A stretch of DNA of 64,000 nucleotides from Commensalibacter nepenthis (lineage in GTDB: Bacteria; Pseudomonadota; Alphaproteobacteria; Acetobacterales; Acetobacteraceae): contig NZ_JASBAN010000001.1 in the NCBI RefSeq assembly GCF_029953305.1, forward strand, positions 682,001 through 746,000. Reading direction: 5' to 3'. Every line of letters begins with the position of its first letter. Position 1 is the stretch's first letter. The notes below the pieces were generated by a model that was not told the DNA's origin, did not search any database, and worked only from the letters and a program-made list of their open reading frames with translations. A program made the translations under genes and the position numbers. Below, piece after piece: positions 30,971 through 38,496 of this stretch.

Positions 30971-31930
30971 TTATTCTACTTCTTGGCGTCCCATCGCCAA
31001 GAATTTCTTTCTTCTCTTTGCTTGTAAGGCTTGTGAAGGAATAGCTTTTAACTGATTTAGCGATTCTTGAATTGCTTTTTTAACAGATTCAATAGCAACT
31101 TCAGGGTCACGTTGAGCACCACCCATCGGTTCTGCAATGATTTGATCGATTAATTTAAACTTCAATAAATCTTGAGCAGTCAAACACAAAGCTCCTGCTG
31201 CTTGTGCAGCTTGAGAGGCATCACGCCATAAAATAGAAGAACAAGCCTCTGGTGAAATTACAGAATAAATTGAATGTTCAAGCATTAAAATTTTATCTGC
31301 TGTTGCCAATGCAATCGCACCACCAGACCCGCCTTCACCAATAATCACCGTAACGATAGGCACGGAAGTACGCAAACATGTTTGAATAGACTTTGCAATT
31401 GCTTCAGCTTGCCCTCTTTCCTCTGCATCGATTCCCGGCCAAGCACCTGGAGTATCAACCAATGTAATCACAGGCACATTAAATTGGCTGGCTAATTGCA
31501 TTAACCGTTGGGCTTTTCGATAACCTTCGGGTCTGGCCATTCCAAAATTATGTTCTAAACGTGTATCTAAATCCGAACCACGCTCGATACCAATGACAAC
31601 CACGGTCTGACCATTGAAACGTCCAATTCCACCAATAATAGCGTGATCTTCTGCGAATAATCGATCCCCAGCCAAAGCTGTGAAATCTTCAATAAACGCA
31701 TTGATATAATCTAACGCATGAGGACGCTGAGCATGACGAGCCACTTGAACTTTTTGCCAAGGGGTCAGTTTAGCATATAAGGCAGAAAGTTGCTTATCTG
31801 CTTTATCAACAAGTTGCTTTAACTCCTCCGCGATATTCATATCATCAGAGGATTGTTCAACACGCTGTAACTCAAAAATCTTTGTTTCAAGTTCAGCCAC
31901 TGATTTTTCAAAATCTAAAAATTGACGCAT
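30971..31930 (-). CDS. accA: Acetyl-CoA carboxylase carboxyltransferase alpha subunit
   Basis: A 319-residue subunit that, with AccD, transfers CO2 from carboxybiotin to acetyl-CoA. The N-terminal coiled helix (MRQFLDFEKSVAELETKIFEL) and the core TLVDTPGAWPGIDAEERGQA and IGEGGSGGAIAL are fully conserved, the latter forming the oxyanion region. Length is standard. It follows xerD by about 80 bases on the minus strand. Confidence 0.97.
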   Translation of the reverse strand: MRQFLDFEKSVAELETKIFELQRVEQSSDDMNIAEELKQLVDKADKQLSALYAKLTPWQKVQVARHAQRPHALDYINAFIEDFTALAGDRLFAEDHAIIGGIGRFNGQTVVVIGIERGSDLDTRLEHNFGMARPEGYRKAQRLMQLASQFNVPVITLVDTPGAWPGIDAEERGQAEAIAKSIQTCLRTSVPIVTVIIGEGGSGGAIALATADKILMLEHSIYSVISPEACSSILWRDASQAAQAAGALCLTAQDLLKFKLIDQIIAEPMGGAQRDPEVAIESVKKAIQESLNQLKAIPSQALQAKRRKKFLAMGRQEVE

Positions 31931-32013
31931 AATTATCCGGAAATACCATAAATAAATAAAATTCTATAGTCTATTTGCCTGAAAATCTATCATTTTATCG
32001 CTATACAGATTTT

Positions 32014-32931
32014 CTATTCGCACTTTTTATCCTTTTCTTTTGCTAAAGGATGGTGATTACGCACGGTTTTTTCTAGTTGTTCTATTTGAACATGCGTATA
32101 AATTTGTGTTGTAGAAATATCAGCATGTCCCAACATCATTTGCAAAGACCTTAAATCTGCACCATGAGCCAGCAAATGACTAGCAAAAGAATGACGCAAA
32201 ACATGGGGTGAGATACGTTCTGGATCCAAATCCGCTTTTAATGCCACCTGATAAAGAATCTTATCAAACCCTTGTCGTGTTAGGTTTTTTGATGAATCGC
32301 GACCTGGAAATAAAAACATACTTTGTAAATGGTGATCGTTTTTCTTTAAATCAATAGCGGCCTCTACTGCCGAATCCGAAATAGGGATAAAACGTTCTTT
32401 TCCTCCCTTTCCATAAATTCGTAAAATTTTTGTATCTGATTGAATTTGATCTTTTCGTATTTTTAACAACTCAGAGATTCGCAAACCTGAGCTATACAGA
32501 ATCTCTAGGGCTGCTTTTGCCACCAAACCTCGACGATAATCCTCTAATAGAACACAGGCATCTAGTAAAAGACCAATTTCAAGTTCTGTTAAATATTTTG
32601 GCAGTGTTTTAGGTAAGTAAGGATTTTGCAACAAGTAAGTTGGGTTATCACTCCGAATCCCCTCTTTGACTAAGAAAAGATAAAATTGACGCAGACATGA
32701 TAACCGTCTGGCTGCGGTTCGAGCAGACTTTCCTTCTTTGCCCATCCACTCAAAATAGTTTTGGATAATCTCTTTCGAAACGGATTCCAAAGATTTTGTA
32801 TCGTTCTGTATCACCAGATAACTCAGAAAATCTTCTAAATCCGCTTGGTAAGCCTGTAACGTATTTTTGCTAGCCCCACGCTCTGCAGCTAGCATTTCAA
32901 GAAAAGATTCGAGATACGTACTACTATTCAT
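32014..32931 (-). CDS. xerD: Tyrosine recombinase XerD
   Basis: A 305-residue site-specific recombinase that resolves chromosome dimers at dif with XerC. The N-terminal SAM-like domain (LAAERGASKNTLQAYQADLE) and the catalytic set are intact: Arg in YSSGLRISELL, Lys in GKGGKERFIP, His-Arg in HVLRHSFASHLL, His in LGHADIS, and the nucleophilic Tyr in TTQIYTHV. XerD rather than XerC is suggested by the place beside accA and by sequence feel; the pair is hard to separate by eye. Confidence 0.9.
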   Translation of the reverse strand: MNSSTYLESFLEMLAAERGASKNTLQAYQADLEDFLSYLVIQNDTKSLESVSKEIIQNYFEWMGKEGKSARTAARRLSCLRQFYLFLVKEGIRSDNPTYLLQNPYLPKTLPKYLTELEIGLLLDACVLLEDYRRGLVAKAALEILYSSGLRISELLKIRKDQIQSDTKILRIYGKGGKERFIPISDSAVEAAIDLKKNDHHLQSMFLFPGRDSSKNLTRQGFDKILYQVALKADLDPERISPHVLRHSFASHLLAHGADLRSLQMMLGHADISTTQIYTHVQIEQLEKTVRNHHPLAKEKDKKCE

Positions 32932-32947
32932 TATTAATCAAACTATC

Positions 32948-33520
32948 TTAGCGTTGAGCTGGAACTCCTGTTTCATTTCCAGGAACACTGCCTGGTTGAG
33001 GCATCGCAGGGATAGGTTGTGTTGGCGGTGTTACAGCAGCAGGTTGTGGGTTTGCTGGTGGTTGACCTTTACCATTTGTTGAACCTGCACCTTGTTGAGG
33101 AATAATCAAAGGCACCGTTGATTGCGGTGTTGGTTGAGGTACCCCCATGGTGTTGCCTGTTGCAGAATTTGGCACAGCACCTTGCGACGGTATCGGAGGT
33201 ATGGTCGTATTCGTCGCTGGCTGACCTGCATTATTTAATGCTCCACCAGCCGTTGCCGCAGATTGTGGTATTGCAGGAATAGATTGTGTTGGCGGTGTTA
33301 CAGTAGCAGGTTGTTGCCCAGCTGTATTTCCAGGAACAGGCATTGACGGAATTGATGGCAAAGCGGGTGCTGATGATTGCTGTTGCAATTTGCTCATAGG
33401 AATCACTTTATGCACTTCTTGAATTGGCATTTCAGGGCCTTTTAATCCAAAAAGCACGATAACAATGGCAAATGCTATAACGATCAAGCCAATAATAATA
33501 AAAATAGGACGACGCATCAT
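32948..33520 (-). CDS. Proline-rich membrane-anchored protein of unknown function
   Basis: A 190-residue protein with one N-terminal membrane helix (FIIIGLIVIAFAIVIVLFGL) and a long Pro/Gln/Asn/Ala-rich tail, probably periplasmic and disordered. The tail repeats itself: ATVTPPTQSIPAIPQ and AAVTPPTQPIPAMPQ are near copies, and so are PVPGNTAG and SVPGNETG, with similarity also at DNA level (about 33010-33055 and 33265-33310). It lies 16 bases upstream of xerD in an apparent operon. No known domain was recognised. Confidence 0.7.
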   Translation of the reverse strand: MMRRPIFIIIGLIVIAFAIVIVLFGLKGPEMPIQEVHKVIPMSKLQQQSSAPALPSIPSMPVPGNTAGQQPATVTPPTQSIPAIPQSAATAGGALNNAGQPATNTTIPPIPSQGAVPNSATGNTMGVPQPTPQSTVPLIIPQQGAGSTNGKGQPPANPQPAAVTPPTQPIPAMPQPGSVPGNETGVPAQR

Positions 33521-33705
33521 CTTTCCTTAAAAATTTTAAATCTATGATTTTTGTATATTAAGTCGTTACAATAAACTTTTTCATAGCATAAGAGCGTTGA
33601 CTTTACGATAGATTGTGTTGAAAAATAAAACCAAATTTTATATTTTTAATCGTTCATTTAAATCAGTATGTTTCAAATAACTTACGCTATCTTCGGTATA
33701 TTTTA

Positions 33706-35349
33706 ATGTTAAATAAAAAAAAATTAATAAATCACCCTATTGCATTAATAGGGTTAATGGGTGCAGGCAAAACGACTATTGGCAAAAAACTAGCTCAAGC
33801 ACTTTCCATTCCTTTTGTTGATTCTGATCAAGAAGTTGAGAAAACTGCCGGTTGCACGATAGCTGATATTTTTGAACAATATGGAGAGGAAGAATTCAGG
33901 CGTGTTGAACACGAAGTCATCAGACGCTTAATCAAACAATCCCCTATTATATTAGCCACGGGTGGGGGTGCTTTTATACATCCTAAGACAAGAGCATTAT
34001 TAAAAGAACAAACAACAACAATTTGGTTACATTGTAATGTTGAAACTTTACTTGAACGAATCTCTCAACATACCCATCGCCCTTTGTTAAATTCTGGCAA
34101 TAAACGCCATATTCTCTCTAATCTCATGATGACGCGTTATCCTATTTATGCCGAAGCCGACCTTATTATACCGTGTCATAATAATTTAGTCGAAACGACT
34201 TTAACGCATATTCTTTCAACTTTGGAGCGTGCAAAACACATGCGAACATTACCCATTCAACTTTCCAATACAAAATATAATGTGCTGATCGGCTCGCAAT
34301 TATTACAACAAGCTGGCGCACTCATCACCCCTATTTTATCCCAAAAAAAGGTTTTTATCATTGCAGATGAAAACGTTGCAGCACTTCACTTACAAACACT
34401 CACAAACAGCCTCAACATTGCACAAATAGATTTTGAAACGATTTTGATCCCACCTGGTGAAAATACCAAATCCTTTAAATATTTTGAACAAGTAATTAAT
34501 CAGTTGCTTGAAAAAAATGTTGAAAGAAAAACACCGATCATTGCCTTAGGTGGTGGCGTTACAGGCGATCTGAGTGGTTTTGCCGCAGCAACTGTTTTAA
34601 GAGGCGTTCCCTTTATTCAGATTCCAACGACCTTGTTATCACAAGTCGATTCATCGGTCGGAGGCAAAACTGGCATTAACACCCACACGGGCAAGAATTT
34701 AGTCGGCGCTTTTTATCAACCTCAAATTGTTATTGCTGACACGCATACCTTAAATACCCTTCCCCAAAGAGAACTGGTCGCTGGTTATGCTGAAATCGTC
34801 AAAGCGGGTTTAATTGATGATTCAGAGCTTTTCGAATGGTGTGAACAATATAGCCAAAAGATTTTATCCAAAGATCATCAATATCTTGATGAAGCCGTAG
34901 AACGTGCTTGCGCGTTTAAAGCCAGAATCATTAAAAACGACGAATTTGAGCAAAATTCAAAAGGAAGAAACCTATTAAATTTGGGACATAGTTTAGGACA
35001 TACCCTAGAAGCAGAATTAGGATATGACGGTCGCATCCTTCATGGTGAAGCTGTTGCCTTAGGGTGTTGCTTGATTTTCAAACTATGTACGCAATTAGGA
35101 ATATGCCCCAAAGAAGATACTGATCGTGTCCTACGACATTTCCAATCTGTTGCGTTACCAACTTCTATAAAAGATATCGATACACCATTAAAAGCCTCAA
35201 ATTTACTACAACATCTTCAACATGATAAAAAAGTGAAAGATGGTAAGTTACTTTTCATCTTGGTCAACGGGATTGGAAAAACTTTTACTTCTCAAGATGT
35301 TAATGAAAAAGATTTACTTGAACTTTTAATTAATGATGGCTGTGTGTGA
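33706..35349 (+). CDS. aroKB: Shikimate kinase-3-dehydroquinate synthase fusion
   Basis: A 547-residue bifunctional enzyme for two steps of the shikimate pathway. Residues 10-180 are shikimate kinase: Walker A GLMGAGKTTIGKKL, DSDQEVEKTAGCTIADIFEQ, and ATGGGAF. Residues 185-547 are 3-dehydroquinate synthase: GGGVTGDLSGFAAATVLRG for NAD binding and the zinc/active-site stretch GYAEIVKAGLI with NLGHSLGHTLEAE and HGEAVALG. Such AroK-AroB fusions are known in acetic-acid bacteria. Only a weak ribosome site precedes the ATG at 33706. Confidence 0.95.
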   Translation: MLNKKKLINHPIALIGLMGAGKTTIGKKLAQALSIPFVDSDQEVEKTAGCTIADIFEQYGEEEFRRVEHEVIRRLIKQSPIILATGGGAFIHPKTRALLKEQTTTIWLHCNVETLLERISQHTHRPLLNSGNKRHILSNLMMTRYPIYAEADLIIPCHNNLVETTLTHILSTLERAKHMRTLPIQLSNTKYNVLIGSQLLQQAGALITPILSQKKVFIIADENVAALHLQTLTNSLNIAQIDFETILIPPGENTKSFKYFEQVINQLLEKNVERKTPIIALGGGVTGDLSGFAAATVLRGVPFIQIPTTLLSQVDSSVGGKTGINTHTGKNLVGAFYQPQIVIADTHTLNTLPQRELVAGYAEIVKAGLIDDSELFEWCEQYSQKILSKDHQYLDEAVERACAFKARIIKNDEFEQNSKGRNLLNLGHSLGHTLEAELGYDGRILHGEAVALGCCLIFKLCTQLGICPKEDTDRVLRHFQSVALPTSIKDIDTPLKASNLLQHLQHDKKVKDGKLLFILVNGIGKTFTSQDVNEKDLLELLINDGCV

Positions 35350-35482
35350 GGCATTTGTTGTTGTATAGAAAGCACATCTTTAAAAATCTAGTCTAACAAA
35401 GAAGTTTCGATGATTGTAATTCCGTCAAAACTTAATTACTATACCGTCTAATCTTTAGTGGTTAAAAAACTAAGAAAAGTGA

Positions 35483-35512
35483 TTGTGTTATTTTTATTAC
35501 ATGTGATATAGA
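35483..35512 (+). promoter_or_regulatory. Possible promoter of the OmpA-family gene
   Basis: TTGTGT and TATAGA are spaced by 18 bases, a fair sigma-70-type match, about 145 bases before the start codon. Not the only AT-rich candidate in the region. Confidence 0.35.
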
Positions 35513-35597
35513 ATTGCGTGTAAAATACAAAAAAGTCTTGGTTTTATAATAAAATAGATTAGATTAACATCTAGTTATAGAGTTTCATTGTTTCAAA

Positions 35598-35629
35598 GAG
35601 CTACCGCTTTAACCAGCGGTCTATCGCTC
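35598..35629 (+). promoter_or_regulatory. Stem-loop in the leader of the OmpA-family gene
   Basis: ACCGCT (35603-35608) pairs with AGCGGT (35615-35620) around TTAACC, and outer GAGC/GCTC can extend it. It lies about 28 bases before the start codon. Such leaders stabilise ompA mRNA in enterobacteria; the same role here is inference. Confidence 0.55.
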
Positions 35630-35656
35630 AAAACGTAATTAAAAGGATAAGTCAAG

Positions 35657-36796
35657 ATGCGTCTTCGTACTGCATTACTTGCAACGACTTTTGCAGTGGC
35701 CACACCCGCTGCAGCGATGGCTAGCACAATTACTGGCCCTTATGTTAGCTTGGGTGGTGGTTATAACTTAGTTCAAAATCAACATGCAACATTTTCACCT
35801 TCAACACGTGCAAATGGTACAAACAGTCCTGCTGGCAGCAAATCTCAGTACCGTCATGGTACAGGTTTCACCACATTTGGTTCTGCTGGTTGGGGTTTTG
35901 GTAACGGTCTTCGCGTTGAAGTCGAAGGTGTTTACAACTATTCCAACATTAACGGTCGTAAAGGCACAGAAGCACCTGCATATAAAACCAAAGGTCATGA
36001 CCAAGGTTACGGTGGATTAGTAAACGTTCTTTATGATATCGACCTACGTCAATTTGGAATCGATGTTCCTATTACACCTTTCGTTGGTGTTGGTGCTGGT
36101 TACCTTTGGCAAGATATGGGTCCATTACAAACAAACTATCGTAATGGTTCTGTAAACCGTCTTGGTGGAACCAATGGTGGATTTGCATACCAAGGTATCG
36201 TTGGTGCTGCATACGACATCCCAGGTGTACCTGGTCTTGCTGTTACAACAGAATATCGTATGATGGGTCAATTAGACCAATCTACATATAAATCAACATC
36301 TTGGGTTGGTAATGGCGTTTACAAAGGTAATGGTAAAGTTGATCATCGTTTCAATCACCAATTTATCCTAGGTCTACGTTATGCGTTTGACACAGCTCCT
36401 CCAGCTCCTCCTGTTCAAACTGTTGTAGCACCTCCTCCATTACAAGCGGCTCGTACATATTTAGTATTCTTTGACTTCGACAAATATACTTTGACGCCTC
36501 GCGCTCGTGAAATCGTTCGTGAAGCAGCTCAAGCATCTACACGTGTTCAAACAACACGTATCGAAGTTAACGGTTACACCGATACTTCATCTGCTCGTGG
36601 TGGCGCAGCTGGTGCACGTTATAACATGGGTCTATCACAACGCCGTGCGAAAAGCGTTAAATCAGAGTTGATTCGTGATGGCGTTCCTGCTAGTGCGATT
36701 TATACTCAAGGCTTCGGTGAATCTCACCCATTGGTTCCAACAGGACCAAATGTACGTGAACCACAAAACCGTCGCGTAGAAATTATTCTTAAGTAA
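35657..36796 (+). CDS. OmpA-family outer-membrane protein
   Basis: A 379-residue protein with a signal peptide (MRLRTALLATTFAVATPAAA), an N-terminal beta-barrel of about 230 residues beginning TITGPYVSLGGGYN, a short Pro-rich linker (APPAPPVQ), and a C-terminal OmpA domain that binds peptidoglycan. The OmpA domain shows YLVFFDFDKYTLT, VNGYTDTSS, and NMGLSQRRAKSV followed by NRRVEIILK. It anchors the outer membrane to the wall. AAAAGGA precedes the ATG; codon use and the good terminator suggest high expression. Confidence 0.93.
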   Translation: MRLRTALLATTFAVATPAAAMASTITGPYVSLGGGYNLVQNQHATFSPSTRANGTNSPAGSKSQYRHGTGFTTFGSAGWGFGNGLRVEVEGVYNYSNINGRKGTEAPAYKTKGHDQGYGGLVNVLYDIDLRQFGIDVPITPFVGVGAGYLWQDMGPLQTNYRNGSVNRLGGTNGGFAYQGIVGAAYDIPGVPGLAVTTEYRMMGQLDQSTYKSTSWVGNGVYKGNGKVDHRFNHQFILGLRYAFDTAPPAPPVQTVVAPPPLQAARTYLVFFDFDKYTLTPRAREIVREAAQASTRVQTTRIEVNGYTDTSSARGGAAGARYNMGLSQRRAKSVKSELIRDGVPASAIYTQGFGESHPLVPTGPNVREPQNRRVEIILK

Positions 36797-36820
36797 TTTT
36801 TTACTTAAATAGTAATTTTT

Positions 36821-36855
36821 AAAAGGGAGGTATCATTTGGTATCTCCTTTTTTTG
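36821..36855 (+). terminator. Terminator after the OmpA-family gene
   Basis: AAAAGGGAGGTATC and GGTATCTCCTTTT pair with one bulged G and wobble pairs, then a T-run follows. It is placed 25 bases after the stop codon. Confidence 0.8.
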
Positions 36856-36893
36856 TTATGTAACCTTCTATAATTAAAAAAGTTTTGATTGAT

Positions 36894-37322
36894 ATGATTC
36901 AAAGGTTAATAAGTCTTTTAATACCTGAAAAATATCATACAAAATTTAAACAATTTATCCAATTTGGATTGGTTGGTTTATCTGGTCTCGCCCTCGACAC
37001 CTGCACTGTTTACTTATTACGCCATATCATTGGGCTGACAACAGCTACCCTAGTCGCGTATTTTATCGCAGCAACTTCAAATTGGCTTATAAATCGTTTA
37101 TGGACCTTCCACGGCTTAGGGAAAAATAAACATTTCGTCAATCAATGGTTTACGTTTTTAATTACGAATATATTGGGCTTCTGCCTTAATAGAGGTACTG
37201 TTCTAATTCTGTTTCATTTTAGCCAGACTTGCGTGGCTCATCCCATCATCGCTTTGATTATCGGTGCAGCCACAGGCATGTTTGCCAATTTTAATATATC
37301 TCGGAAACTGGTTTATAAATAA
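36894..37322 (+). CDS. GtrA-family membrane protein
   Basis: A 142-residue protein with four membrane segments. FIQFGLVGLSGLALDTCTVY at the start and NWLINRLWTF in the middle are the GtrA signature. The family flips or translocates polyprenyl-linked sugars for glycan or teichoic acid decoration in cases studied. It starts at ATG 36894 rather than a TTG at 36885. It sits between the OmpA-family gene and an insertion sequence, with no glycosyltransferase partner adjacent. Confidence 0.85.
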   Translation: MIQRLISLLIPEKYHTKFKQFIQFGLVGLSGLALDTCTVYLLRHIIGLTTATLVAYFIAATSNWLINRLWTFHGLGKNKHFVNQWFTFLITNILGFCLNRGTVLILFHFSQTCVAHPIIALIIGAATGMFANFNISRKLVYK

Positions 37323-37328
37323 TTCAAT

Positions 37329-37335
37329 AATGACT
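37329..37335. repeat. Left target-site duplication of the IS
   Basis: AATGACT immediately left of the element; the same seven bases follow the right end at 38198-38204. Confidence 0.85.
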
Positions 37336-38197
37336 TGTAGGAATTGATCGCGTTGTTTACAGATTTTGTTTAAAATAACTATCTAAGACCTCATAGGGTG
37401 TTTTTCCTTGAATGCCTTTATGGGGTTTAACAGTGTTATAATAATGAATAAATCGTTTCAACTTTAACTTTCGATCCTGAGCATTGACGAACAATGCACG
37501 CTCATGCCACATTTCCATGAGTGTGCGAATGACGCGCTCTGCTTTGCCATTGGTTTGAGGGCAAGCCGGCTTGGTAAATTTCTGGTTAATCCGATTGGTA
37601 TAACAAGATTTAACAAACAGATGTTCAAGCGTTCCTTGGTATTCTCTGCCATTGTCAGAGTAAACACATTCGATCATATAAGGGCATTGAACCAGCACAT
37701 CGTCTTGTAGGAACTGAGCTGCACTAAACTGAGATTTATCGTTGTAAATCCCTGCATAGCGTTCTCGAGAAAAATCATCAATACCTACAAAAAGATACTC
37801 CCGAGTTTGCTGTTTAGTCTCATTTTTCAACAAAGGAAGCCGTTTAGTCTCGACATGCACCATCTCCCCAGGATAAGAGTTGTTATATTTTTTGGCTTGC
37901 CGTCTGAGCTTGTCCTCAAGTGTTTTTCAAGGCGTTTAATGCCATATTTGATTGTTTTATAACGCTCATTTGTGCTGGACATCGGCACAAAAAATTGCAA
38001 CCGAGCACGCCTTAATACAACATAAATCGTAGACCTGCTGACCATAAAACACTTAGCCAGATCGGTTACCGTGACTTTCTCTTGATGATGTAATCGCCAT
38101 ATCTCTTCTCGATGATACAGTGTAAGCTTCGTTTTTCTATGCATGTTATTTACAGTAATATTCCATATCACTGTAAATAACGCGATCAATTCCTACA
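37336..38197 (-). mobile_element. IS481-type insertion sequence, 862 bp
   Basis: The element is delimited by near-perfect inverted repeats: the left end starts TGTAGGAATTGATCGCG and the right end is its complement; the match continues to 27 bp with one mismatch. Outside, AATGACT occurs directly on both sides (37329-37335 and 38198-38204), a 7-bp target duplication. The single transposase gene is on the minus strand and frameshifted. Crisp ends and duplication indicate a fairly recent insertion. Confidence 0.92.
37357..38144 (-). pseudogene. IS481-family transposase, frameshifted
   Basis: Two minus-strand frames make up one transposase. The first, from ATG at 38144 (MHRKTKLTLYHREEIWRLHH), is a helix-turn-helix region ending RLEKHLR. 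The second, ending at 37357, is the integrase core with REYLFVGIDDFSRERYAG, VYSDNGREYQG and KPACPQTNGKAERVIRTLME. The frames meet near 37915-37925 and a single added base would join them (EKHL then DKLRRQAKKY). In the first catalytic position I read HVETK where relatives I recall have HVDTK, a possible Asp-to-Glu change. The frameshift, and perhaps that substitution, suggest an inactive copy. Confidence 0.85.
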
Positions 38198-38204
38198 AAT
38201 GACT

Positions 38205-38496
38205 ATTATTTAACTTTCATAGAATAGCCATCAACTTTTAGGCTGATTCAACGCCACACTTTTTTCATATTCTTTTTTGAATCACATTGGAACAAATTAT
38301 TGCTATAATATTTTATATATAATATAATAAATATATAAATAATAAGTATATAACAAGTATATAACAAGTATACAACAAGTATATAACAAGTATAATAAAT
38401 ATATAATTTCATAATACGATAACTAAATACAGAATACTTAAATTTATAACCGAAATAAAAATTTAAAGTAACTTTATCATAATTATGGAGCTTTTT
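38205..38496. other. AT-rich leader region of the Hint-domain gene
   Basis: Almost 300 bases of very AT-rich sequence between the IS and the Hint-domain gene, containing the 11-bp tandem repeat. The promoter of the Hint gene should be here or in the IS end. No gene was recognised. Confidence 0.45.
38344..38387 (+). repeat. Four tandem 11-bp units
   Basis: AAGTATATAAC is repeated four times (one copy with a single change, AAGTATACAAC), followed by a decayed fifth copy. It ends about 110 bases before the Hint-domain start codon. Confidence 0.9.

Larger units (their letters stand above)
35350..35656. other. Intergenic region and leader of the OmpA-family gene
   Basis: About 300 bases holding a plausible promoter (35483-35512) and a leader hairpin (35598-35629) described separately. 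No gene was seen. Confidence 0.5.

Noticed and set aside
37890-37935. Programmed frameshift in the IS transposase
   Set aside because: No slippery A6G or X XXY YYZ heptamer is in the correct phase at the junction, and IS481 transposases are usually single-frame, so mutation is simpler.
38344-38397. Tandem repeat considered as a CRISPR array
   Set aside because: Units are only 11 bp and contiguous, with no spacers and no cas genes nearby.
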